DNA from: Hyperoplus lanceolatus
Lineage: Eukaryota > Chordata > Actinopteri > Uranoscopiformes > Ammodytidae
Direction of reading: 5' to 3'
Assembly: GCA_026929865.2 (NCBI GenBank)
Contig: CM049414.1
Location: forward strand, 971,001-1,035,000
DNA length: 64,000 bases
Positions 31,035 to 43,407 of this stretch are shown here, piece after piece. The position numbers were made by a program, and so were the translations under genes. The notes under the pieces were generated by a model. The model was not told the DNA's origin. It saw nothing but the letters and a program-made list of their open reading frames with translations, and made no database searches. Positions within the stretch are counted from its first letter, which is position 1, and every line of letters starts with the position of its first letter.

Positions 31035-32838
31035 CAGTTTTTTTCGATCGCTAAACCACAGTGGGCACAACTGTAGCTCAATGTGCAAAACTCTAACTAC
31101 AGTCTGCACTACCAACAGTCACTGGAGCTGAACAGTTCACTTCACCTGCAAAACAGGTTCAGTGCAGTAAACACTATGAACCAGCCTCACTGAGATAACA
31201 CACACTGTCACTCAGAACATGCTCAGAGTACAAACACTATAGCATCAACCCCCAATACACAAATTACAAACTTTTAATCTTTACAGTTTGAATAATTTGA
31301 GTTATTTCACACAAATTACGTAATATTTTCTTTGATGAAAGGGTGAAATTCTTTCACATGAAATTGTTTATTTTATAACATACCAGTTTTTTAAGGAAAA
31401 CAAAAATAAATTAAAATCTGAAGTTTGCTTCAATAGATACACATTTTGTATATTTTATTGAAAACATTTCCAAATGTATTTATTTGGGTAAATATTCTAT
31501 AATTGTAATACAGAAATCTATTCTATCTATCTATCAACTCTAAGCTGTTTGTTTGCTGGAAAATTCGTATTACAGATGCAACCTTAGATTTTTGCAGATT
31601 GGGTTGCACTCTCAACCCTGCCTCTCTCAATGAGAGACCATGATTCACAACAGGGTCTATCAGTGCAGCCCTTACTGTATTTCATCAGACATTACAGCTC
31701 TATGTCTTCCTCCACACATCCACACTCTCACTGCCACTCTTCTCCCTCCAACAACATGTCTTCCTTGGTCCATTTCCAAAAAAATATATATTTTTGAGCT
31801 TTCCCTTTATACTGTATAGGGGAGAACGGGGGAATCTGAGGCATCGGGTAACGTAAGCCACCCCCTGTATCTAGGCAATGGAAAAAAAATTTGGTCATGT
31901 GAGATATATGTTTTCAAGTCCCTCTCATTTCCCCATGGCCCTGAAAGCGAGGACCTCATGGTGCTGTGGTAAGCATGTTTTTTTTTTACCAAAATAGGTA
32001 TTTTGCATGTAAAAGTACATTTTCTTGCTGTCAACTGTTGTGCCAAAGCAAATGTATTCACGTAGAAAAACTTCTATCATACGTGTTGATGAACTACCAA
32101 CATATAAAAACCATGTGATGATATTAGCTAAAGATTAGCCTGAAATGCTAAGAGAGGTAGTTTTTTCTCAAATTGTGGTGGTGGGGGAAACTGAGCCACT
32201 GTCTCACTTTCCCCCACCATGAGGCACAAGTTAAGTTTAGTCTTAAACATATTTTAATGTAATATTACATAACATATGTTTTATTTTAATGTCATACACA
32301 TTGTAGAAAAGCCATCATGCCAAGGAAATACACCAGGAAGACGACCTGGGGCAACCACATGGAAAGATCACCTTGTCATCTTTCCCTGTAACCTTCAGGG
32401 CTGGAATGTAGAGTAGGCCTAGTTGTAGAGTATGACAGGCTGATGTTATAATCCAGTTGGGTCTTCTCGCTGGTTCTGATTTTCCAATGCTTTGACCCCC
32501 AGACACTAGCTGGCTCCAAGGGTCCTGTGTTCTGACCCCCAGACTGTGTTCTAATCTAACTGATTCTATCTTTCATTTGAATCTTATTAAAACATTTTGA
32601 ATTATAATATGTTGTATTTGATTTTGTTCAGAGTTACTTTCAAGTGTTTAGAAAATTTGCTTTGCTTAATTGACCAAACCCCATCATTCTTTTACTAGTC
32701 CGACATTAGTTCTGGAATGTGTGGCTAGCTTTCAGGATTCTAACTGTTACAATATGTGTTGTTATGGTAGTTTCAGAGTGGAAAAAGTAAGTGGATCAGT
32801 TTACTCCCTTGATTTTTCTGGTCTGTCTCAGTTTACCC

Positions 32839-33189
32839 TAGCCTGGTGTTACCAGACCATCGTACTTCATTTCATTTGTACAGAAGGTCTGGAACTGCTC
32901 TATTTGGCAAACGTTCACTCACTTAGAGGCGGGTGTCTGTTGAAGTTTAAAACTATTGGATCTGCCCAGTGCCACTCTGGATCAGCCAACCAATCGCATG
33001 GTCGCAGCATTCAACTGAAACTGGAGCGCGACTTCAACGTCAGCGTTCTCAGCCACTCGCTCTGTTCGCTGATTGGACGGCCGAAAATTTTCCTGAGCTC
33101 AAACAAGTGAATTCACCGCAGCCCCAGACTGACTACTGAAGGGGAAATGAAATTTGGGCGGAAGTAGGTAGGCGGGCGGAGCCAGGCTA
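32839..33189. mobile_element. TAGCCTGG MITE with 9-bp target duplication
   Basis: TAGCCTGGTGTTACCAGACC at the left and CCAGGCTA at the right, flanked by the perfect direct repeat AGTTTACCC (32830-32838 and 33190-33198). The family member at 57125-57704 also has a 9-bp duplication. Confidence 0.8.
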
Positions 33190-33314
33190 AGTTTACCCCA
33201 CAGCTGGGGTAAAGTGAGCCACATGACAACTTTTTTTGAAACAATCATATTTTCACTGTCCTTTGTCTTGAAAAAAATCTGCTAATGCCCATTTCTAGGA
33301 AACATCCTGAATTA

Positions 33315-34267
33315 CAGTTTTTTTCGATCGCTAAACCACAGTGGGCACAACTGTAGCTCAATGTGCAAAACTCTAACTACAGTCTGTACTACCAACAGTC
33401 ACTGGAGCTGAACAGTTCACTTCACCTGCAAAATAGGTTCAGTGCAGCAAACACTATGAATTGTCCTCACTGAGATAACACACACTGTCACTCAGAATAT
33501 GCTCTGAGTACAAACACCAGCATCAAACCCCAATACACAAATTACAAACTTTTATTCTTTACAGTATTTATCTGTGTAAATATTCTATAATTGTAATACA
33601 GAAATCTATCCTGTAATGTTGTCATTTACTGTAAGGAAAGGCAACTCTAAGCTGTTTGTTTGCTGGAAACTCCGTATTACAAATGCAACTTTAGATTTTT
33701 GCAGATTGGGTTGCACTCTCAACCCTGCCTCTCTCAATGAGAGACCATGATTCACAACAGGGTCTATCAGTGCAGCCCTTACTGTATTTCATCAGACATT
33801 ACAGCTCTATGTCTTCCTCCACACATCCACACTCTCACTGCCACTCTTCTCCCTCCAACAACATGTCTTCCTTGGTCCATTTCCAAAAAAATATATATTT
33901 TCAAGCTTTCCCTTTATACTGTATATGTTCACTAACAAGTCTAAAACAAGACATCTTAGTGTTTCAGTTGAAATTGCAATCTGCAATGTTTGAAATGCAC
34001 TAGGCATTCATTCTGTTTTGAATGTGTGGTTTACAGTTGTGGCAGTAGTGTGTTAGTGTTTGAAAAAAAGAGCTGGAAATCCACAGTGTTGTGCAGGATG
34101 TGGTTAAGCCATGAGATAGGTGTGTAGAGTTTTGAAAATTGTGTTTAATCAATGAAAAACGAGCTACAGTTTGGTCCGAATGAACCGCTGCTCTGCATAC
34201 TGTTGGTAGAGTTGTGCACTTGTCGTTCCAGTTGTGCCCACTGAGGTTTAGCAATCGAAAAAAACTG
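33315..34267 (-). mobile_element. Mariner-like element A2, nearly complete deletion derivative
   Basis: Both ends are present with flanking TA, about 0.95 kb. It matches the outer parts of A1 closely and keeps the antisense HTH text (CTCAATGAGAGACCATGATT at 33735) but no catalytic domain. It lies inside B, which lies inside A1. Confidence 0.8.
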
Positions 34268-34702
34268 TAATGGGAAATGTGTCAATTTGAGTGATAAATC
34301 ATTTTAGCTCGCTTAGGGGGGAGCAAATGTAAAAAGTGGCTCAGATTACCCAGTTCTCCCCTATATGTTCACTAACAAGTCTACAACAAGACATCTTAGT
34401 TTTTCAGTTGAAATTGCAATCCGCAGTGTTTGAAATGACATTCATTCTGTTTTGAATGTGTGGTTTACAGTTGTGGCAGTAGTGTGTTAGTGTTTGAAAA
34501 AAAGGGCTGGAAATCCAGTGTTGTGCAGGCTGTGGTTAAGCCATGAGATAGGTGTGTAGAGTTTTGAAAATTGTGTTTAATCAATGAAAAACGAGCTAGA
34601 GTTTGGTCCACATGAACCGCTGCTCTGCATACTGTTGTTGGAGTTTTGCACATGTCGCTCCAGTTGTGCCCACTGTGGTTTAGCAATCGAAAAAAACTGT
34701 AA

Positions 34703-34960
34703 ACATCACATATGACAGTGTGCAGCTGTCTGACAGCCATGTTTTAAGGTGTGTTGTTAAGGTGGAGTATATGTGTATATCTTTGATAGTGGTGGAAGGG
34801 GAATTCCAATTTTGTATTATTGCTCTAACAGGAAATGTTAGTTGACCAAATGTTCCTTTCCTAAATGGAATCAGAAGGTCAGGTCGTATGGTGCTTCCAG
34901 TGATCTGACTGCTGTTGTTACGTTGGATTATGAAAGAGTTACAGCTTTTCACAATTGCTT
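34703..34960 (-). mobile_element. LINE-like ORF2 remnant
   Basis: On -, about 34920-34710 reads TIRPDLLIPFRKGTFGQLTF, PVRAIIQNWNSPSTTIKDI and then STLTTHLKTWLSD, the pattern (FG..F..RA...WN.LP....S...FK..LK.WL) of LINE C-termini. No clear edges. Confidence 0.5.
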
Positions 34961-35287
34961 AAACACATTTCCTGATAGACTACCTCACTTTTTCAAAACC
35001 CTTAACACAAATCTCAAAACTCAAACACAAAATGTAAAATCCTTCACTTCTCTTGCAAAAGCACTTTACCCTCAAAACAGTGTTAACTCTTCACTAAATG
35101 GTGTTTTCTTTTCAAATGACAAACACATACATCATATGACTAGACATTTCTAGCACTCATTGAACACTGGTGTGCAGAATGGAACACACTGTAGTATAAA
35201 TGCAAACCACTATATGAATGATTTATCAGTAGAATTATGCCTTTGCATGTTCATACACTTTCACCTGCAGTAACAACAAATACTTTA
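34961..35287. other. Unassigned repeat-like spacer
   Basis: ACAATTGCTTAAACACATTT and CTTGCAAAAGCACTTTACCC resemble the ends of mariner-like relatives nearby, but no matching partner end is identified. Confidence 0.35.
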
Positions 35288-36022
35288 CGGTTTTTGCCAA
35301 ATGCTAACACACATGTTGCAGAATAGTTTATTTTGCCATTTCAAAGAAACACAATGAATAGGTAGGACTGCAGTTCAAGCAATTCAGTGTGTCAGTATAA
35401 ACTAAGAAACAATTACAGTGAAATTAGGGAACAATGGTAAAACAAAAACAGCGTTGTAAGGAATTGGGTGGCTGGATTATGAATCCTTTTGTAGATACCA
35501 CCTCCTGTTTGCGTCTGGCCACATCGCCTCATCAACATCACACTCAATGTCATCCTTTGAGAAGCAACAGGGAAATGATCACCTGATATCCAGTCTAAAT
35601 CTCCTAATTATGGAGCGACTCAGGTTGGGCTGCACTCTCTGTCCAGGCTCCCTCATTGATAGGCCATGATCTATAACATAGTCCACTATAGTGTCCCTGG
35701 TGTATGTGTCTCCGTCTGTTGCCTTCTTTGTCCTCGTCCTCCTGTCGCTCTCTCTCCTCCTCTTCCCCTGACTCTTACTGTCTCAGAAAGGAGCTGAGCT
35801 CACCTGGGGTCTATTTTTAGTGCTAAGGTTTAGACTGATTGGTATTCAATTAGTTAATTTTTTTTTCAAGAAGTGTGTTGGAGAATTTTAAACACAGTGC
35901 AAAGCATATATCGTGTTTGTAGGGTTGGTGCTTTGGTTTAGGGCATGGTTACAAAAGTTAGAGGTTGTGATGCTGTGGTCATAGCAGTCACTTTCAGTGT
36001 TTACAGTATTCAGCAAAAACTG
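35288..36022 (-). mobile_element. Mariner-like element with antisense HTH
   Basis: TA then CGGTTTTTGCCAAATGCTAA at 35288, and TTCAGCAAAAACTG then TA at 36022. On - at about 35740-35600 it reads VDYVIDHGLSMREPGQRVQP and then NLSRSIIRRFRLDIR, the same HTH family as A1-A3 and as the fold-back element at 37935. The catalytic domain is missing. Confidence 0.65.
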
Positions 36023-36282
36023 TATTTGTACCAAAATGTGCAGTCTACTGTAAATCACAGCAAACAGGAGCTCATCTCTGACCCCTCTATAGCTAACTGC
36101 ACAAAAGCCTTTTCAGTTTAGAAATGTGATTGGCAGTGTGTTCTGTGTGAATACCAAGAGAGAGAATTCGGGAGTGTGCAAGATATAGAGAATTGTGTGT
36201 AGTGTTGTGAAAAATGTGTGTTTTGGAATGAGAATATGAGTCTAAGGCAGGAAATGTGTTTGGAGTTCAGCAGAATTGGTTA
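36023..36282. other. Repeat-derived spacer
   Basis: Words such as GTGTGTAGTGTTGTGAAAAA recall the inner parts of the neighbouring mariner-like elements (40060). No gene. Confidence 0.35.
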
Positions 36283-37228
36283 CAGTTTTTTTCGATTGCT
36301 AACCCACAGTGGGCACAACTGTAGCTCAATGTGCAAAACTCTAACTACAGTCTGCACTACCAACAGTCACTGGAGCTGAACAGTTCACTTCACCTGCAAA
36401 ACAGGTTCAGTGCAGCAAACGCTATGAATTGTCCTCATTGAGATAACACACACTGTCACTCAGAATATGCTCTGAGTACAAACACTAGCATCAAACCCCA
36501 ATACACAAATTACAAACTTTTAATCTTTACAGTTTGAATAATTTGAGTTATTTCACACAAATTACGTAATATTTTCTTTGATGAAAGGGTGAAATTCTTT
36601 CACATGAAATTGTTTATTTTATAACATACCAGTTTTTTTAGGAAAACAAAAATAAATGAAAATCTGAAGTTTGCTTCAATAGATACACATTTTGTATATT
36701 TTATTGAAAACATTTCCAAATGTATTTATCTGTGTAAATATTCTATAATTGTAATACAGAAATCTATCCTGTAATGTTGTCATTTACTGTAAGGATGCAA
36801 CTCTGAGCTGTTTGTTTGCTGGAAAATTCGTATTACAGATACAACTTTAGATTTTTGCAGATTGGGTTGCACTCTCAACCCTGTCTCTCTCAATGAGAGA
36901 CCATGATTCACAACAGGGTCTATCAGTGTTCACTTCTATCCTACAGTAAGGTCTATCCTTACTGTATTTCATCAGACATTACAGCTCTATGTCTTCCTCC
37001 ACACATCCACACTCTCACTGCCACTCTTCTCCCTCCAACAACCTGTCTTCATTGGTCCATTTCCAAAAAAAATATATTTTTGAGCTTTCCCTTTATACTG
37101 TATATGTTCACTAACAAGTCTAAAACAAGACATCTTTCAGTTGAAATTGCAATCTGCAGTGTTTGAAATGCACTAGGCATTCATTCTGTTTTGAATGTGT
37201 GGTTTACAGTTGTGACAGTAGTGTGTTA
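36283..37228 (-). mobile_element. Mariner-like element A3, right end lost
   Basis: It starts with TA and CAGTTTTTTTCGATTGCTAA and matches A1 through the HTH text (36860-36910) and beyond to TTACAGTTGTGACAGTAGTGT. It then stops at a MITE instead of its terminal repeat. Confidence 0.75.
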
Positions 37229-37834
37229 AGGCCAGGACACACCGGCCCGATAATCGCCGTCGTAGAGTCGGGAGGGGGCGGGGATACGAATCTGTTTGGT
37301 GTGTGCCGTGAAATCGGTCGTCGTAGATGTCGTCGGGCTTCTTTTGAGCGGGCAGTCTTTCAGTTGGAGCTATTTGATTTGTGGAGGGCTAGCGAATCAG
37401 TGAAGCCCGGAAGTGAGGCGGGTAGCACAAACAGCTAACAACAGTTAGCCATCGTTTTAATGTGTTTGTTTGTTTCGTTCAGCGAGTACTCACATGCATC
37501 AACCCTTGTTGACTGCTCGACACCATGCTCGACACTCTCTGCTAAAAATGGTGCTCTTTATGGTCCATAAATATAAATACGTATTTCTATCTATGTTTAT
37601 GGTCTAGAGAGCCGTCCCATCATTTCCGTCTTCCGTATTTTTTCGGGCCACAATACAGATTAGCGCCGCCTGCTGTTATGGAGACATTACGTCCCGCGCA
37701 AGCGCAGAGCGTACGGAAAGTCAGCAGTCGGTTTGGTGTGTTCTTTGCACTTTTTCGGCTGCGACGGGAAGACTGGAGCTCCCTGAATCGGCAGCTTCCA
37801 TTTTCGGGTAGTCGGACTGGTGTGTCCTGGCCTT
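37229..37834. mobile_element. MITE with AAGGCCAGGACACACC ends
   Basis: AAGGCCAGGACACACCGGCC at 37229 and GACTGGTGTGTCCTGGCCTT to 37834 are inverted ends. The body is GC-richer than its surroundings and non-coding. Confidence 0.75.
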
Positions 37835-37934
37835 GCACACATTACACATTACTCTTTCCTAGCAGCAACAACACACAAATGTGCTTTATGCAAAACACAG
37901 CTGTATTCAGTACTTTAGATGTGTTTTTACTTTA
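37835..37934. repeat. Short stretch shared with 38860-38940 in inverse order
   Basis: ATGTGCTTTATGCAAAACACAGCTGTATTCAGTACTTT here is the inverse of text at about 38850-38890, so it is a piece of another mariner-like relative. Confidence 0.5.
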
Positions 37935-40209
37935 CAGTTTTTGCCTAATGCTTACACACTAATAGTGGTTGCAAGGCCCATAGCATCACAACCTCTAACT
38001 TTGGTGACCATGCCCTAAACACAAGCACCAACCCCACAAACAACCCCAATGCTTTGCACTGTGTTTGAAATTCTGCAACACACTTCTTGCAAAACACTAC
38101 ACACAGTTTTTTACATAAGACACATTGTTCAAAAATGAAATCTCCTGCAATCATTGGGAAAACACATCTATGTAAAATACTAAACACATCCAAACTTGGA
38201 AAAGCACACAGACTCACACACATGAAATGTACAAAATAAAGCTAATTGAATACAAATCAGTGTGAGCCTTAGCATTACAAATAGACTTCAGGTGAGCTCA
38301 GCTTCTTTGTGAGACAGTACAGTAAGATTTAGGGGAAGAGGACAAGAGAGAGTGGCAGGAGGACAAGGACAAAGAAGGCAACAGACGGAGACAGGGTCAC
38401 TATAGTGGACCATGTTATAGATCATGGCCTATCAATATAGGAGCCTGGGCAGAGAGTCCAGCCCAACTACACAATAGCTCCATAATTAGGTCATTTAGAC
38501 TGGATATCAGGAATATTTTTCCCTGTTGCTTCTCAAAGGATGACATTGCATGTGATGTCGATGAGGCGATGTGGCCAGACGCAAGCGTGAGGCGGTATCC
38601 AAAGGGTTAATAATCCTCCTGCCCCATTCCTTACAACACTGTTTTTTTTAGTATAGTAGTGATACACTGAACTGCTTCTTGAACTGCATCCGACCTATTG
38701 GTTTTTTGTTTGCCAAAACCATGACATCGCAAAATACACTTTTTTTTCAGAAGCATTTTTATTTTCATATGTCTAGATGAGCTGTAGTGAATCAATCTTT
38801 CACAAAAAAAAATCTGTATGAGACTTTTGAAATCAAAAACCATCCAAAGTACTGAATACAGTTGTGTTTTGCATAAAGCACATCTGTGGGTTGTTGCTGT
38901 TTGGAAAGAGTAATTCAAAGATGCATGTGTGTATTGTTTTGATGCTAAAAACAGTTTAGTTTCAAGAGTTTCATTTTGCCGTATAAATTAGAAGATTATC
39001 TCCATGTGCTTTGTCTCATTCGGCCTGTGTGTTAAGTTTTGACACAGTGAGCCAAAGTCTGCAACTTGTGTGTAAGCAATCGACAAAAACTGTAAAAGTC
39101 TCATAAAGATTTTTTTTTGTGAAAGGTTGATCCACTACAGTTGATCTACACACATGAAAACAAAATGTAAACGCTTCAGATTTTTAATTTTTTTTTGCCA
39201 TTTCAGGTTTTTGCAAAAGTTAAAAAAAAACAAAACAAAACAAGGGAATGATTGGAAGACATATGGATCCTGTCTCCTGTTGGCATCTGGCCACATCACC
39301 TCATCCACGTCACAGGCAATGTCCTCCCTTGCCAAGCAACGGGGGAAATATCGCCTTGCATGCCGTATCCAACCTATTGAAGAATTTTTGGGAAAGATTG
39401 ATCCACTACATTTTCAATTAGACACATGAAAAAAATATAGAAAAGATTCTGAAAAAAAGTTTATATTGCAATTTCATGGTTTTGGCCAAAAACAAAAGAA
39501 AACACAATGAATAGGTAGGATCGCAGTTCAACAAGCAATTCAGTGTGTCTCTATGAAAAAAAAAAAGTGTTGTAAGGAATGGGGCGAGTGGATTATGAAT
39601 CCTTTGGATACCGCCTCCCGTTTGCGTCATCCTTTGAGAAGCAACAGGGAAGTGATCACCTGATATCCAGTCTAAATGTCCTAATTATGGAGCTATTGTG
39701 TTGTTGGGCTGGAATCTCAGACCAGCCTGCTATATTGTTAGGCCATGATCTATAACATGGTCCACTATAGTGACCCTGTCTCCGTCTGTTGTCTCCTTTG
39801 TCATCGTCCTCCTGCCGCTCTCTTTTGTCCTCTTCCCCTGACTCTTACTGTCTCACAAAGGAGCTGAGCTCACCTGAGGTCTATTTGTAATGCTAAGGCT
39901 AACACTGATTGGTATTATATTAGCTTTATTTTTTATTTTTCATGTGTGTGAGTCTGTGTGCTTTGCCAATTTTAGTTGTGTTTTGTATTTTAAATAGATG
40001 TGTTTTCCCAATGATTGCAGGAGATTTCATTTTTTAACAATGTGTCTTATGTGAAAAACAGTGTGTAGTGTTTTGCAAGAAGTGTGCAAAGCACTTGTTG
40101 TGTTTATAGGGTTGGTGCTTGTGTTTAGGGCATGGTCACCAAAGTTAGAGGTTGTGATGCTTTGGGCATTGCAACCACTTTTAGTGTTTAAGCATTAGGT
40201 AAAAACTGT
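37935..40209. mobile_element. Fold-back mariner-like element with arms of about 800 bp
   Basis: TA-CAGTTTTTGCCTAATGCTTA at 37935 is matched inverted at 40209 with TA. The match goes on far beyond a terminal repeat: the HTH-coding part reads rightwards at 38390-38600 and leftwards at 39790-39600, and the arms can be followed to about 38790 and 39390. The centre holds pieces of yet another relative. Neither arm has a catalytic domain. Confidence 0.75.
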
Positions 40210-40345
40210 AATTTGGAATGAGCATATGCACACACATTGATACGAGTAAAGCATGTGTGAAGGGGGCCCATTGACTGGACCTTTTCATGGGGCCAGACAT
40301 TTTTGAGTCTGGTTCCACCTAACTGTTGTTGTATTGCCCTGACAG

Positions 40346-40351
40346 GAGAAG
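40346..40351 (+). promoter_or_regulatory. gjb7: Splice acceptor just before the gjb7 start
   Basis: TTGTATTGCCCTGACAG ends at 40345, six bases before the ATG. Connexin genes commonly have a 5' non-coding exon and one coding exon whose acceptor lies just before the ATG. Confidence 0.5.
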
Positions 40352-41140
40352 ATGAACTGGGGCTTCCTGGAGAACATCCTCAGCGGGGTGAACAAGTACT
40401 CTACAGTGATCGGGCGCATCTGGCTCTCTGTGGTCTTCCTCTTCAGGATCCTGGTATACGTGGCGGCGGCTGAGCAGGTGTGGAAGGACGAGCAGAAGGA
40501 TTTCCTGTGCAACACTCGGCAACCCGGCTGTGAGAATGCCTGCTTCGACCACTTCTTCCCCATCTCGCAGATCCGCCTCTGGGCTCTGCAGCTCATCATG
40601 GTGTCCACCCCGTCCCTGCTGGTGGCCCTGCATGTGGCGTACAGGGAGCACCGCGAGGCCAAGCACAAGAAAAAGCTTTACAAGGACAAAGGAAGCCTGG
40701 ACGGAGGTCTGTTCTGCACCTACACCGTCAGCCTGATCGTCAAGATAACCTTCGAGGTGGGCTCCCTGCTGGCCTTCTACTACCTCTACAATGGCTTTGA
40801 GGTGCCCCTCATGCTCCAGTGCGCCCAGAGTCCCTGTCCCAACACCGTGGACTGTTTCATTTCCAAAGCCACAGAGAAGAAGATCTTCCTCTACATCATG
40901 GGCTGCACCTCCATCTTGTGCATCGCTCTGAATTTGGCTGAGCTCATGTACATCATATGGAAGCACCTGTGGAAATGTTTCACCCAACGGTACATCCCAG
41001 TGGAGAAGAAGACTTCCAACCACTATCAGCAGCCCGTTTCCATTGTCAACAAGTTTGTCTCTGCAGAGTCTGTGGTAAACGCTGAGGACAGCACAACGCA
41101 GCCCACATCCTCCGCTGAAAACCAGCCAGTCCAGTCCTAG
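40352..41140 (+). CDS. gjb7: Connexin, beta group, GJB7/Cx25-like
   Basis: A 262-residue gap-junction protein encoded by one uninterrupted exon. Six such subunits form a plasma-membrane hemichannel that docks to one on the next cell. N-terminal helix [22 protein letters not shown]1 about 22-41; first extracellular loop with C53, C60, C64 (C-X6-C-X3-C); TM2 about 76-96 ([20 protein letters not shown]); a short cytoplasmic loop rich in H/K/R; TM3 about 124-147; second extracellular loop with C157, C162, C168 (C-X4-C-X5-C); TM4 about 178-203; a short Ser/Thr-rich tail. The loop sequence KKLY...G.(L/M)DGGL and [11 protein letters not shown].(A/P)TEKKIF fits GJB7 best from memory, and the neighbour smim8 supports it. 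Other beta connexins remain possible. No frameshift; all motifs intact. Confidence 0.92.
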   Translation: MNWGFLENILSGVNKYSTVIGRIWLSVVFLFRILVYVAAAEQVWKDEQKDFLCNTRQPGCENACFDHFFPISQIRLWALQLIMVSTPSLLVALHVAYREHREAKHKKKLYKDKGSLDGGLFCTYTVSLIVKITFEVGSLLAFYYLYNGFEVPLMLQCAQSPCPNTVDCFISKATEKKIFLYIMGCTSILCIALNLAELMYIIWKHLWKCFTQRYIPVEKKTSNHYQQPVSIVNKFVSAESVVNAEDSTTQPTSSAENQPVQS

Positions 41141-42312
41141 AGTAGATAGCTCATGTTCCCATCTCACAGTGAAACCATGGCTTACCTGACAAACCAACAT
41201 GGACACTTTTCTACAACCTGTTTTATAAAAAAAGACCAACAAAGATTGAATAATACACTTCTTTGGGCTTCAATTCATAAACGCTAGGGCAGGCTGTGTT
41301 TCATTTATTAGTGTGATCAGATTGTAATTACAGATATTAAGGACAACACAAATCAAATATGTCATGTTGACTTGTCTAACTCGCATCTGATAAATTCTCT
41401 ATTGACCTTGTAGTATATTTCTGAGGGGTCCATCATAAAAGGTGTTAGTTTGAGAAATAGAATGAATCTGCTGAGACAGGGTAAGTTCAGGTGGATAAAG
41501 TATTTTATTAGGATAGAATAACCCAGCGCCTGTGTCAGACCAGGCTGGCCATGCCCGGTTCGCCAATTCCATTATTCCAACCTCCCCTCTGTCCGTGTGT
41601 TCTTCTTTTTAACCCCAAATGTGATGCCTGATTGGTCCGTTTTCCCTCGCTAAGATCTTCCAAATCAGACTGAATCAGTTTGATTTTGGTGAATTTGAAC
41701 CATCTGGGACACCGCCTACTTTCTTACAGCATCATCTTCTGGCCTGCAAGGCATGTCGCCAAGATGTCTGCCCATGTGGACACTGGTGGACAGTTGTCCC
41801 ATAAATTAGCATTAGTTCTACACGTTTTTCTGAGTTTGTTTGAGTAGACTCAGATGCATCTCTAGTTCAGGCTCGTAAAAAGATGATTCCTTGTACGTCC
41901 AGAGCCCTTGACCGCTACATGAACCGTTCTGGCTCTTAAATCCTTCTAAAACATATACTAGCTGAACGTGATTTAACGGCTGTTTTCCCCTGCAGACCCA
42001 TAACCTAAACAGCCAGCATTCCGGCCTCAACTTCACACACACACAGAGAGAGAGGGTTCTTCTTCTGGTTTTCCTTCGTTAATTCTGCATGTAATTAAGC
42101 AATCTCCTGATTATCAGTAATCTTAGAATGTGTCATTATGAAATACACTACAACCTCAAATTCAGTAGCTATCCGTTTTGGTTACATTTTGACATTCTGC
42201 CAATTGTACACATGAATATCATGTCACTCAGCATGGTATTTAGCGTGTGAAAACATTTCTAATGTTTACCAGGTGGGTGGGGGGTTCTAATCAAAGATGT
42301 TATCAAATTGCA
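41141..42312. other. gjb7 3' flank, no further gene seen
   Basis: No canonical AATAAA lies in the first 150 bases; TTGAATAATACA at about 41247 is the nearest weak candidate. The rest shows no motif-bearing ORF or clear TIR. Confidence 0.4.
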
Positions 42313-42691
42313 TTAAAGGTGAAGTAAGCGATTTATTTATGTTAATATAAGTGTTAAATCACTCTTTATTCATACAGTGATCACTTATATAGTGTGCGCG
42401 TTTCATAAAGCCGATCTCTCAGTCACCCGCTCTGCATGTAATCTGCAAATAAACTTTTCAGGGATCCCACTACTGATAACCAATCAGAAGAGAGAACTCT
42501 ACAAACCGGCACCCGTCTCACTTTTTATCATGTTTTATCACACTTATGGATCTGAGATGATGCTAGATAACTCGCTGCTTGAAGACCGCAGTGCATTAAT
42601 GTGGTGACATAGGGACGAGCGAGGGGACTGCTAACTGCAGTCACTGACAGGAAGTTAGCTAAACTGACCATTCCGCTTACTGAACCTTTAA
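42313..42691. mobile_element. TTAA-flanked MITE, third family
   Basis: TTAAAGGTGAAGTAAGCGAT at 42313 and, inverted, TTAAAGGTTCAGTAAGCGGA at 42691. A partial copy with the same right end is at 61470-61658, and a start-like fragment (TTAAAGCAGAAGTAAGCAAT) is at 44499. Confidence 0.75.
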
Positions 42692-43407
42692 ATAATATGT
42701 AGGATCCAGAATTTTTGGACCAAACCAGGGACAGGATATTTCTCTTATGAGTCACCAAACTATGAAAAGTGCAGTAAGTATACTCTCAAGTAACCTGTCT
42801 TTATTTGAAACAGGTTGCCTATAATTGACCTTTTTCCCTGGCAGACATTTTGTCTTGTTGTTGCAGGAAAAGCACAAGTGCCTAACTAATATACGCATCA
42901 CAATGACTCTTTCTTCAAGTGTCCCAGTGAGCCATGACAGTGTGCAACATACATGCTCTGATGAGCCAAATTGTCTGCTATTAAAAATATGTAAATGATC
43001 TTTTTTACCAGTCAAAATGCACCAGCACCACTGATGAACTGGAGTTGCAATATTACTTGCTAAAAGTACACAATCACATCCAACCTCTTTGTCTCATTCT
43101 TTTTCTATCTATAGTACAGTAGCTACAAAAACAGTTTGGGGTATAAAGCTAACGGCGCCCCCTATTTCAATTTGTCTTTGTCAGCGAAGACAAACAGGTC
43201 AGATGGGATTGGCCGTACAGCCATTCACATATCAAGCTGTTTAATAGGCAGTTGTGCTCATTGTAGGTATATTAGCACCCCTTTAGTTGTTGAATGAAAA
43301 CATCTTGAATGTTTCACTTTAATGGCTCAAGACAGTTTGTTCTAATATTTTACACCAATTGGTTTCCTTAAGGATAAACACTTAAACCTAAATTGTCTAA
43401 AACAATA
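42692..43407. other. Unassigned spacer
   Basis: No gene or repeat structure recognised. Confidence 0.4.

Larger units (their letters stand above)
31819..34361 (+). mobile_element. pogo-like element B, inserted in A1 and itself split
   Basis: The ends GGGGAGAACGGGGGAATCTG (31819) and, inverted, GGGGAGAACTGGGTAATCTG (to 34361) are flanked by TATA/TA. The empty site is visible in A2 at about 33918 (ACTGTATATGTTCAC). At 32318 a transposase start reads MPRKYTRKTTWGNH, as in fish pogo-like proteins, and soon dies. A 351-bp MITE (32839-33189) and another mariner-like copy, A2 (33315-34267), are inserted in it. Confidence 0.75.
31035..34699 (-). mobile_element. Mariner-like element A1, split by a pogo-like element
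   Basis: TA then CAGTTTTTTTCGATCGCTAA at 31035, and its inverse ending at 34699 followed by TA. On - at about 31740-31550 a transposase start is readable: MSDEIQ, a stop, then VVNHGLSLREAGLRVQPNL and KSKVASVIRIFQQTNS, an HTH domain of the IS630/Tc1/mariner group. The element is cut at 31818/34362 by element B. Confidence 0.8.

Noticed and set aside
40319..41242. 307-codon open frame on - opposite gjb7
   Set aside because: It is the antisense shadow of the connexin coding exon; it is rich in D/E/H/Q/L from reading codon bias backwards and has no domain.
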